NCBI GenBank assembly: GCA_946894095.1
Contig: OX335641.1
Coordinates: 6,652,501-6,716,500, forward strand
Source: Incurvaria masculella
Taxonomy: Eukaryota > Arthropoda > Insecta > Lepidoptera > Incurvariidae
DNA: 64,000 nucleotides
Direction of reading: 5' to 3'
Made by a program: the position numbers and the translations under genes. Positions 54,761 through 64,000 of the stretch are shown here, piece after piece (the stretch's first letter is position 1; each line of letters starts with the position of its first letter). The notes under the pieces were generated by a model, which was given only the letters and a program-made list of their open reading frames with translations, made no database searches and was not told the DNA's origin.

Positions 54761-56140
54761 GAACTCCTGTGAACCTACGTGTTTTCCGGACAACGAGATG
54801 AACGGGAAGAAATGCATTGGTCCGACTAGTGTTTGACGTGTATGCCAACAGTTAAAAGGAATATTGTTCACGATTAAAAGAGAGCAATATTGAATTAAGT
54901 GAGTATTTTGATTAAACGATATTGTAACATTTTAAGCAGTCATGACTACAAAGGAGTAGAGATCTGATTGTACACGCGGGGACATCCGGCTCCCGTCTGC
55001 TTTGTGGTGGTGACATTTGGACGAGTCATGTTGCGTATCCAGGCGAGACTTTTTTAAAGAGAACGTTGACACAGAACGTGTGAGAGACTGAACGTAACCT
55101 CAATTTGACCTAGGCTGCCTATTTCATTCATTTTGAAAATCTCTTCCTTACAAATTATAAATACAATTTAATATTTATTAAAATTATCAAATAATATAAT
55201 TTGATATAATATATTATTATGAAATAATAAATCATTAACAAAACATTTTTTTAATAAAGCAATTTGTTAAATCAATGTATGTATAAACTTAAACATTGTG
55301 TTAGTAGGAGGCATTGATAACGAGAGGAGTTTGAAGAAACATTTCAAATTATTGAAATGTTGGGGAAATAATGCCCAAGATAGGTATGATTGCTGGTTTA
55401 AATCCAGCCTTGCAGTATATTTATAAAATAATATTTTCTTACAGATATATTTTTTTAATGAATTTGTCCTTGCTTCACCGTCCATTATATATACATATCA
55501 CTTCGTGCGACGTACAGCAGGTACGAAACATTGACTCATTTCAGTGTCATTTTTTGCGCGTTCCATAAAATAATACGCATATCTTTATTCAGGAATTTCG
55601 GATGCAAAGGACTAAGGAAATAATGTAGATCAAAGATATTTGTTTAATTTCATGTTAGTTCCGATTATGCCTTTGGGACAAAGATACTTACTTGAAATAT
55701 ATATGTAATTGTGTAAAGAAACTGAATATTCACAAAAAACTATTTTAAGTTGCGTATTTCGGAAAGTTTCATAGAGCCGTTAGAGTGCTGGCTTCGGCAA
55801 GCTACAGTTTTTAAAGTAACTTAAGTACGCTGAAATATAGTTTAACACTACAAAATCAATGCAGACAAGAAAAGTGAGCGGTTACTTTGAAATTGATTCT
55901 CGCTTGACAACATTCTTAAACTATGCTCTAAGGACCAATTAAAACTTATGCAACTATAATATTTTGCAATGGAAGATTTTTAAGCGTTAGCTAAAAATCA
56001 AGTAAATTGTTCTTTGAGGCTTTTGTGTGAATTGCATTACTTAGGAAACTCATTTTGCTAAAAGCATACTAAAAAGTATCGAAACGAGCAATAAACATTT
56101 ACTTGATTTAGAAGCAGTGATGATCCGGATTTAAACAGAT
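54761..56140. other. Unassigned AT-rich DNA
   Basis: Nothing recognised. Confidence 0.4.
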
Positions 56141-56141
56141 T

Positions 56142-56274
56142 TACCCCCGTTTTTACCACCTCCAGCTACCTGAAATCCGATAGTTAACTTTCGGTTACAT
56201 TGCGTATTTGTATGGTGTAACCGAAAGGTAACTTTGGGATTTTTGTAGCTGGAGGTGGCAAAACCGGGCGTTAA
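56142..56274. mobile_element. Foldback MITE
   Basis: Inverted arms: CCACCTCCAGCTAC (56157) against GTAGCTGGAGGTGG (56246), and AACTTTCGGTTAC against GTAACCGAAAGG, so almost the whole 130 bp folds into one hairpin. No coding capacity. Confidence 0.8.
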
Positions 56275-56391
56275 ACAGCTTAAAGTTTGACCCTGGATAT
56301 ATTAGACTGCTGTTGTTTTTATGGAATTATATTTTCAGTACTGTTTTTATGGAGATCGACTCCGTGACTGTGTAATAACGTATGTCAGCTT

Positions 56392-56672
56392 CGATAGTTC
56401 AGTGGCGCGACACTTCAGCGTTCGATAGGTTAAGCCACTGTTGTCGCGGTCGGGTTTTTGATGGGTAACCGTTCTTCGACCGTACAGGCTGGCGTTCGGA
56501 TTCTACGTATAACTGTGGGTCCTGTTCTTTACTTACGGAGGCAGGGCTAGCCCGCTTGAATTGGTACCATTACATTTAATGAACCAATCAAAATTGTCCA
56601 TGTTTCAGTAAAATGTAGCCGAGCAATATTAGGAGAGTCTAGAGGACTCTTACTTGGTTTTCATGTAGTGTT
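56392..56672 (+). mobile_element. 5S rRNA-headed SINE, second copy
   Basis: Same head lead-in as 13420 (CAGTGGCGCGACACTTC), then GATAGGTTAAGCCACTG and TTTTTGATGGGTAACCG, the decayed 5S internal control region, then the body (CTGTGGGTCCTGTTCTTTAC, ATTGGTACCATTACATTTAA, AATGTAGCCGAGCAATATTA). More diverged than the intron 12 copy. Confidence 0.8.
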
Positions 56673-56696
56673 AAAGAGTAGGTATTCTTTGGTTAA

Positions 56697-57239
56697 GGTG
56701 GCCCAACCCGCTCATCTCCCCATACAAAAGGGGAAAGAAGATCACGCCCATATTTCTTGTCAGAGATTCAAAATTTTGCTCAAAATAGCTTTATTTGATC
56801 GAACTAGATGTCTGATGACCATTGGCATTGTAAAATTGTGTTTGGTTTCTAAGTTATAAGGTCCGAAAGTTCGAATTTTTCGCGCGTTTTATACAATAAC
56901 TTTGGAGGTGGATTACGCAATGATAAAATAAGAACATCGTAAAAAGATTAGTCATCAGACATAGCTTATTTAATCAAGATTTATGATCTATTTGGTTTTT
57001 GTTAGATTTTTGTCTACAGCGGTCGTGGTTTTATTTTTAGCTATAAGTCGTTTTGAAATTAAAATTTTCGTAAATCTTACCAAATCATACACTATGCACA
57101 TTATCTTTTTTGTGGACATGTTGCATCTTCCTCATCACGGAGCCTGTCTTATTCTTTGAAACAGAGAAGGTCCCAGAGCGCAACAGCACGGTTTTGTACC
57201 GTGCCCGCGAATGAGTTGGGCCCGCCGGGTTGGGCCACC
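56697..57239. mobile_element. TTAA-flanked MITE, copy 3
   Basis: 543 bp, same family as 25938-26479 but independent and diverged. Ends GGTGGCCCAACCCGC and the complement of GCCGGGTTGGGCCACC match each other better than in the duplicated copies. TTAA at 56693-56696 and 57240-57243. Inserted next to a 5S-headed SINE. This copy defines the element's limits. Confidence 0.9.
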
Positions 57240-57243
57240 TTAA

Positions 57244-58000
57244 AAGTTAATATAATTAACCATCTATGGTTTGTGGTTTATTGCAAACGCTGAAAATTGG
57301 GGTGCGTAGAATCGCTTCGCGTTCCTATCTCTGTTCTTCAACATGGAATCAGTACGGCGTGTACCTATAAATCATAACATTGTTTTATTGATGTCATTTC
57401 ATTAAGAAGAGCATAATTATTTATTTTTCGTTGGGCCGGCTCTTGAAGCATCCGATTATTATTTTATTGCTTTATATATATATATTTATATTATTGCTCT
57501 GAATCTTTTAAAAAATCTTTGCTTTGCTCAATGGCTGTTTGACGCTCTAAAATTGATCTCGTATTGGATTTTTCTAATTTAATCACAAAAATTCTGCCAA
57601 GTTCGGTACAACTCTAAACGTTGACAGCATTTTTCTAATATTGTTCGCTATTAAACTTTTCGAGGTATAGAAATCGTTTCCCTTTAGTTACGGTAACTTT
57701 TACGAAAATTGCCTCTAAGTATAGTATTATCTTTGGTGATACCACGTGTAAAGTATATTTGGGTAAAAAAGTAGAGTAAAAACAAACGCCGATAAGTTAA
57801 AACCACGAGTAAAACTTAGATAGAGAAAGGAATAGATATGACATCATTTGTATGAAATATGGTCCATAAAATATATCCGTGTAATTTTATGACACTTGTT
57901 CTCTGATAAGTAAATAGTTGGCAAATTACTCTTTTAATTTGTAGGTGTAAGTAAACATTGTTAAGAGCTTTGGTCTTTTAAATGCCGTTTCCTGCGTATT
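57244..58000. other. Unassigned DNA
   Basis: Nothing recognised; a (TA)n run at 57474-57486. Confidence 0.4.
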
Positions 58001-58260
58001 CTAAATTTTTGTTCAATATTCACTAAGTAACCAAATTACCTCCCCCTGAACGGTCTTGAATAATAAATCCAAGTTCTGGTTTAAAACCTCGAAAATCACG
58101 ATCCCGCAAATATAAATTGAATTTCGTTCGCATCGATCGAATGAGCGTCGGGAGCCAAAGACCCGTGTGATTAGATCGTTCCCGCCATAAAACGAATTGC
58201 TGCTCTCGGCTTACTACATCCAAATCGAGTTCCAACTGGGATGCAGACCCATCTAAGATT
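58000..58260. promoter_or_regulatory. Possible conserved element
   Basis: Balanced composition and dense motifs (CGCATCGATCGAATGAG, GTGTGATTAGATC, CGCCATAAAACG) in non-repetitive DNA, with a 70-codon minus-strand frame and no splice context. It looks like selected sequence but has no identified function. Confidence 0.2.
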
Positions 58261-58844
58261 TTGTTTATGTAAAACTAGAAATAACCACGTTTCACCAAAA
58301 CTGATGGAACGAAACCTATATATATTTTTTTAAAGTATTTAAATGATTTCAAAGAAACACAAAGGTCAAAAAACTTACAGGTATTTTATATAGAATAAAT
58401 GTTTACGAAGGAAGGAATATTTATAAGCTATAGCGTACAATATGGACCTATTTATAGGGTTCTATTGGTTTTTATTGGTTTGTTTTGGCCCAAGTTTACG
58501 TTTATATGTAACAAAGGTTTTTTTATCTCATGAGCAAATTCACAACACAAACATGTTTATAGGTTTTTATTTTTATTTTATCCTGCTTTGTGGATATAAT
58601 AATATGTATTAGTGTATTGTATCATATATATTAGTATATTCAATTATATGTATAAATATATAATAGGTCGGGGAAAAAGTCTTTTCGCATTATAGTATGT
58701 ATGAACTTGTAATAAAATCTCTTTGGCTATACTATTTGTATCTGGCTGGTTTTGGTATCATTGAAAGTTTAAATTTTAAAGAACATAATTCCAAATTCAA
58801 ATTAGGAAAATGTGTGATTCTCATTTGTTTTTCGTACTGTCAAA

Positions 58845-59896
58845 ATGAGTGAATCTAATGAAGAAATTCGATACATTTTAAAATTTTACTACAAAAAAGG
58901 TAAAAATGCAACGCAAGCCGCGAAAAAAATTTGCGATGTTTATGGACCTAGTGCAGTGTCTGTGAGAGTAGCACAAATTTGGTTTAAGCGTTTTCAATCC
59001 GGAAATTTTGATGTCAAAGATGCACGTCGCTCTGGTCGCCCTATTACGGATAAAATGGATGCCATTTTTGAAAAAGTGGAGCAAGATCGGCATATCAGTA
59101 GTTACGACGTAGCTGAAGAACTAGGAATTGACCACAAAACAGTTTTGGCGCATTTGAAAAAAACTGGTTACACAAAAAAGCTCGATATTTGGGTACCTCA
59201 CGAGCTCACTGAAAGAAACCTAATGAACCGTGTACTCATTTGTGATTCTTTATTACGACGTAATGAAACCGAACCATTTTTGAAGAAGCTGATAACTGGT
59301 GATGAAAAGTGGATCACGTACGACAAGAACGTGCGAAAAAGGTCGTGGACAAAGGCCGGTCAAGCTTCACAGACTGTGGCGAAACCCGGGTTAACTCGCA
59401 ACAAGGTGATGCTGTGTGTGTGGTGGGATTGGAAGCCTTTTTTTTCATCTAAGATTGGAAGGGCATTATTCATTATGAGCTGTTACCACCAGGCAGGACC
59501 ATCGATTCTGAACTCTACTGCGAACAACTGATGAGATTAAAGCAAGAAGTTGAGAGAAAGCGGCCGGAATTAATCAACAGAAGGGGTGTGGTTTTTCATC
59601 ATGATAACGCTAGACCTCACACATCTTTAGCCACTCAGCAAAAACTAAGAGAGTTTGGCTGGGAGGTGTTAATGCATCCGCCGTATAGTCCTGCCCTTGC
59701 ACCTTCAGATTTCCACCTGTTTAGGTCTCTTCAGAATTATTTAGGCAGTGTCAGGTTAACATCACGAGAGGACTGCCAAAACCACTTGTCGCGGTATATT
59801 GATCAGAAGTCCCAATATTTCTATAGCAATGGGATCATGTCCCTACCTACAAGATGGCAAAAAGTTATCGAACAAAATGGTACCTACATACTTTAG
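58845..59896 (+). pseudogene. mariner transposase, disrupted by one small insertion
   Basis: Two frames: 58845-59531 (228 codons to its stop) and 59531-59896. The first gives the N-terminal paired helix-turn-helix DNA-binding region, WVPHELTERN, and the first catalytic aspartate in TGDEKW. The second gives HHDNARPH (second aspartate) and YSPALAPSDFHLF, whose final Asp lies 34 residues on: a DD34D triad, all present. The frames are separated by an extra 26 bp (59436-59461). An Ala replaces the usual Asp in YSPDLAP; this is not the catalytic residue. Apart from the insertion I see no stop, so the copy is young. Confidence 0.93.
59427..59461 (+). repeat. 26-bp frame-breaking insertion in the mariner transposase
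   Basis: GATTGGAAG at 59427-59435 is repeated at 59453-59461, with CCTTTTTTTTCATCTAA between. Removing one repeat plus the filler would give the usual length, so this is an insertion with a 9-bp duplication, as left by filler-DNA repair or a small insertion. Confidence 0.9.
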
Positions 59897-60029
59897 TTAA
59901 ATGTAAATAAACCATATTAAAAAATGCGAAGAAACTTTTTCCCCAACCTAATATATATTATGGTATATATATGTTTATGGAGTTAATGTTTTTTTTCTTT
60001 TCAAATTCTGGTGTGTCACCTATCTACAG

Positions 60030-60172
60030 ATATTTCTATTGCCTTTCCTCATCACCCCAAGGGTTGACTGGAAGTCCGCCTTTGTGCAGTATCGTTGTTT
60101 TGCTGTATGTTTTCTGTGTAATTGTATTTTTGTTTATGCACAATAAAGAATTTATTCATTCATTCATGTTTC
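60030..60172 (+). mobile_element. LINE 3' end with (ATTC)n tail
   Basis: CATCACCCCAAGGGTTGACT, GGAAG...GTCCGCCTTTG, then TTTATGCACAATAAAGAATT and (ATTC)n at 60149-60166. This 3' end is familiar from lepidopteran LINEs. Severely 5'-truncated. Confidence 0.7.
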
Positions 60173-60179
60173 CGAGGGC

Positions 60180-61290
60180 TAAACAGTAAGCTTAGCGAAC
60201 ATTGATGGTAGACTACAGATACGAAAACTTTAATTAAATATGATAAAAAAGACCACAAGTAAGACAGAAGGCAAACTTAGAAGACAATTTCTCGCCGTGA
60301 GCCACGATAATGCGTTTACGTGATCTCGCCAATACCGTTTCGGTACTACTAAGTCGCAGGGTTCGGCATTCTGGATTCCTTATCGTCTTGTACGTCGGCT
60401 TCAGCTGTCGTCTTACAAGATATTACGGACCGACGCGGTAGAGGTGCGGGGATAGGAGAGGGCGCTTCAAAGAAACGCGCAAGGAGTAAGAAACCTTTGG
60501 GTATTACTATTACTGGTACTAAATAATAATGCTGATTGGATTGGCAAAGATGTGAAGTTTGTAACCAACTTTCAACAGAAACCCTTTATCCACGTCTCAA
60601 AAGTAAATATGTTAAGATGAAAAGCTGGATAGTAATATGTATGCAATATGTATATACATACGGACCCAACGGATACAAAAAGTATACTTCCCGTCTTGAC
60701 GTTGTTTTTAACTCAACAGTGTTATCAAATTATTAGTTTTTTTTAATATGAGTTCGTTGATGCTCAGTTTGAGATTCGGTGACCCAGGTCGTAAAATGGC
60801 AAATAACTCTAAATTAAAACCAATGAGGGTAGGTACCATTTTTTTAAATATTTCAAAAAGGGTTCTTGTGAACCTTTTATTTGAAACCAACATTATCACA
60901 ATCCATCAAACATTTATAATTGTATAAGGCATGGTTTTTTCTAGTTTAGTAGAATACAGTATACAGATGCGTGCACACACACGCTCAAATCAAATAAGAT
61001 CATTTTATTTACACACATCAATACAATTTTTACAAAAAGCATATAATTATATTTGGCGGCATCGTTTATTTATGCTTCTGCTTGTCCATCAGATAAAGTA
61101 AGTCCATATGTTTATTAGTAAAATTATTGTCCGATTAATGTGACAGAAGACATAATTCTCCGGCTAAGACTATCCGTCTTTTGACAAAGGTAAATTTATA
61201 CTATCAGTCCGATAAGTACTATCTGAGGATTTTATGTCTTCCTACGTATTTTTTTTCCTACGATACACAAAATCTGTGGCCTGGAGGCTT
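60180..61290. other. Unassigned DNA
   Basis: Nothing recognised. 60290-60480 is somewhat richer in CpG but has no exon-like structure. Confidence 0.4.
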
Positions 61291-61550
61291 TGGAATATTA
61301 TTAAAAAACAACATTTAGTGGAACAATGAGAGCTCCAGGGGTTATTAATTCCGTGCGGATGTTGCCGCTGATTTAACGAGCTCGTCGGAGTGACAGCCGC
61401 CAGCCGCCCCGCACCCCCCGCACCCCCCAGTAAAGGCACAGCGATAGGGCACACCGCCAACGAGACCCCTTAATTGCAACCCTATTTTAGGGACCCTCAA
61501 GCGCGCTTAGTGAAAATTTGGTCGACCGGGCGTTTTAATATTTTCCGGAC
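61290..61550. promoter_or_regulatory. Possible regulatory element, G+C-rich patch
   Basis: Non-repetitive patch with GGGTTATTAATTCC, TTGCCGCTGATTTAACGAGC, a doubled CCCCGCACCCC run and CCCTTAATTGCAACCC. Homeodomain-type cores near C-rich motifs suggest an enhancer. Inference from composition only. Confidence 0.25.
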
Positions 61551-62495
61551 GCTTTTGTTATTAATTTTAGAATCAGATTAGAACGAAAATATTCTGGATG
61601 AAAAATTCTGTTATTTGATCTGACGTTATTTGGTTATAGTTAAATGTTACTGCATTCATTTATTATTATTTTTTTTCTATTTATGTGTCAAATTATGTAA
61701 CACCACTATATATGGAGTGAAGGTATTTTCATTGCATACATAAAATTCAAAATATCTTTTAAGAGAGCGGCTACAAAGGAAGTCGAGAAACAAAGTAAAC
61801 GAGCATCTATTTTAAAACTTCTGATGATGATTAATCATTTTATTTAAATGCGACGCGGGAATGTGGCTGAGCACAAAAGAAAATATTAACTGCAACGGAA
61901 ACTGAATTAAGATTTGTAAATGTGATAATGAAGGCAGCACTCAACCTGTAAAGATAGCTGGAGAACTCAGTCTGAAGAACTGGCTTCCGCTCTCCGAGCT
62001 TAGCAGGTGGTCACGCCGGGGAGGAAGATTTTGCAGTAGCCATAGAAATGTTTGTTCCAAAAGTAGTTCAGCAGCAGGAGTGCAGGCTCGATAAAGTAAC
62101 TGCTATCCAAAAGTGTTCCATTTTGTGCTGTATGGTTTCCGGCCACTAAAAATAACACATGTTCTCCTTACTATCTATATAGGGTGTTACGGAGGTATGG
62201 TCCAAAAGCTAACCACTTATTCCTTGGCATATTTAGAGCAAAAAAGTTAGATGGTATTTTGTCGTACGGGATGGGATGTCGTATGGGAATATAAGGGGAG
62301 GACGATATTTTTTTTCAAAAAGTTATATAGAATATAATTCTATGTTTACAGAACAACAAAAAGTAAATTTATTTACTTCTTTTGCTCCAAATATGCTGAG
62401 GTAACGTTTGGATCATAACATGTAAATAACCTTAATATATTATGATAATAAATAAATAAATGTCATAATAAGAGATACAGCGATAGTCGTTTTTA
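61551..62495. other. Unassigned DNA
   Basis: Nothing recognised. Confidence 0.4.
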
Positions 62496-62499
62496 ATTC

Positions 62500-62690
62500 T
62501 AATTCCTAGAAAACAGTGTATCCTTTTCCTTACTTATTCTTTGGTAGGGTTCATCCCGGCCGGTTTGGTACAGTCTCATTGAATAAAAAATGTTCGTGTT
62601 TTGAATCCAGTTCAATACAGCCGTGCAATATAAGACTGGTACGGGCCTATTCTGCAGAAAGTTTCTCTCTACTCGGAGTCTCGAACTCAT
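62500..62690 (+). mobile_element. SINE body fragment, plus strand
   Basis: TTACTTATTCTTTGGTAGGG, then CCCGGCCGGTTTGGTACAGT, TGTTTTGAATCCAGTTCAAT and ACAGCCGTGCAATATAAGAC follow the order of the SINE body. No head is present, so it cannot be assigned to the tRNA or the 5S type. Confidence 0.75.
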
Positions 62691-64000
62691 ATGCAGACGA
62701 TACAGGCATAAAGCGAGAAATTGCAAATATTAAGAGAACTAAAACATTATTTAGTAATAATAAATAGGCACTGAATAAAACATACACTTATATATTGCAT
62801 TATATAAAAAAAGATATGTCAAAAATTGTACCGGTCAATTCAAATACACAACGTCACCTGGACCGTCAGGAGAAAAACCGGTCAACTGTGAACATGCTCA
62901 CGTACCGAGGGTCAGAATAAGAATCGGAAAACATTTATTTTCCTGTTTGTTGTTATAAATTTTCAGTTCGCTGCGTTTGTGTACGCAGTCGGGTGTGTCA
63001 GCTAACTTATTACTACGAACGTATCACCAGTAGATGCACAACCATTCTGAGTGAGGCCTCCTCGAGAGACGACCGTCACTGCTGGATATGGAAGAAATTC
63101 GCCCTCGCCTGATAAATATTTTGCAATTTCATATAAAATTAGCGCTTCAGAAAACTTATTTTTCTCAAAAAGTATGATGTTTTAAGCAAAAGTAATTAGT
63201 TGGTACCATGGAGGTGAAAAATAACAGGAGGACGGATGGAACTAAAAAAGTGTCGACACGTCAATTGTGCCCCCGGAGGAATTTGGCCTTTGTTTCGGCA
63301 TATATTCTTTGGTTTCAGTACTCGCTGAATACATAATTACGAATGAAGAATGACGTAACGACCTGGTTTATTGAAAAAAAATTCTTATCAGTTTACCTAC
63401 CAATTTGGGAGACTTCAAATTAGATTTTTCATCCGTTTTCATCACTGCGCTACAAATGTGTACGGCAATATAATGTTGTAAGTCGCGTGGCGTAATTTTT
63501 TGGGCGCTCGTTGTATGGAAGTAATTTCATTATGAATTTTTCATCTCCATGGTTGGTACACAATATATTTAAATGTATAAAAAATATGTATTTTTATTAT
63601 ACAATTTTCAAATAACCGTTAATTGGATAACGATTTGGAACAAATGCGTGTGACGCACGTGACGTGACCAGAGCCAGACCATAACCATGGGTGCCTTTTT
63701 TCGCTTTTTGCGACGGGACCCTAAAAACACGAAAGAAACAAAACTTTTTCTAATCAGAAGCAGCTAGATAGGGGTGTACGAAGCTTTATGCATCACGTCC
63801 GGACTCTAGAGGCCGTTACAAGCACCCGTGCGCCGCCGTCGGATAAGACCCACCGGTTTTTTATACTTAGGGTAAAATACTTGAAATACTACGGATAGTT
63901 TTTCCCAGAGTCTTTGCGGAAAATAAATAAAAATAAAATCAACGGAACGCTGTCATGGTGTAATGTTTAATTCAAATTTCCTGTTCATTTGTTATTTTTT
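62691..64000. other. Unassigned DNA to the window end
   Basis: No gene. 63690-63730 (CTTTTTGCGACGGGACCCTAA) and 63838-63865 (CGGATAAGACCCACCGG) resemble ends of lepidopteran interspersed repeats but are too short to call. Confidence 0.4.

Larger units (their letters stand above)
58666..59948 (+). mobile_element. mariner transposon, near full length (1283 bp)
   Basis: Terminal inverted repeats of about 28 bp: left GGTCGGGGAAAAAGTCTTTT, right the complement of AAACTTTTTCCCCAACC, flanked by TA at 58664-58665 and 59949-59950, the mariner target duplication. Length is normal for the family. It carries one transposase gene, broken by a 26-bp insertion (separate entries). Confidence 0.96.

Noticed and set aside
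58023..58235. A 70-codon minus-strand frame as an exon
   Set aside because: No convincing splice sites in phase, no ATG start, no known family.

Overview
The window reads as nuclear DNA of a moth or butterfly (Lepidoptera). It is AT-rich, holds one intron-rich animal gene with GT-AG splice sites, and is full of repeat types I associate with lepidopteran genomes: jockey-like and RTE-like LINE ends, polymerase III-headed SINEs, a widespread element with (ACGG)n tracts, and a mariner. The insect assignment is secure; the order is inferred from the repeats. Positions 1518-19968 (+ strand) hold a complete class-5 semaphorin gene, the Sema5c (Sema-5c) orthologue. I joined 19 coding exons by hand. 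Every splice phase fits, giving one open frame of 3321 nt (1106 codons to the exon-17..19 tail, stop included as codon 1107): signal peptide, Sema domain, PSI domain, seven thrombospondin type-1 repeats, one membrane helix and a cytoplasmic tail of about 120 residues. It is a predicted cell-surface guidance or adhesion protein. Its introns contain SINEs, LINE 3' ends, an antisense LINE reverse transcriptase (intron 17) and duplicated intronic blocks. The most unusual point is that several exons are followed at once by decayed partial copies of themselves: exon 3, exon 8 (two copies), probably exon 9, and the terminal exon, which is followed by a ladder of about five fading copies in the 3' UTR. 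From about 19969 to 23160 lies the 3' UTR or downstream flank. From 24917 to 35292 there is a direct tandem duplication of 5188 bp whose two copies look identical and meet with 3-bp microhomology. Each copy contains a TTAA-flanked MITE, a SINE, and a terminal-inverted-repeat element that carries a perfect 41-bp-arm hairpin and a nested interspersed element. The second copy runs into an older inverted repeat (arms 34054-36004 and 37126-39233) around an RTE-like LINE reverse-transcriptase remnant. From 39.2 kb to 64 kb I find no convincing host gene. It holds LINE ends, five SINE copies or pieces, three copies of the ACGG element, a third TTAA MITE, foldback MITEs and a near-full-length mariner (58666-59948) disabled by a 26-bp insertion. 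Some non-repetitive, motif-rich stretches (about 53.8-54.1, 58.0-58.25 and 61.3-61.55 kb) look like conserved regulatory DNA by composition only. Identities were judged by eye; no alignment program or database was used.
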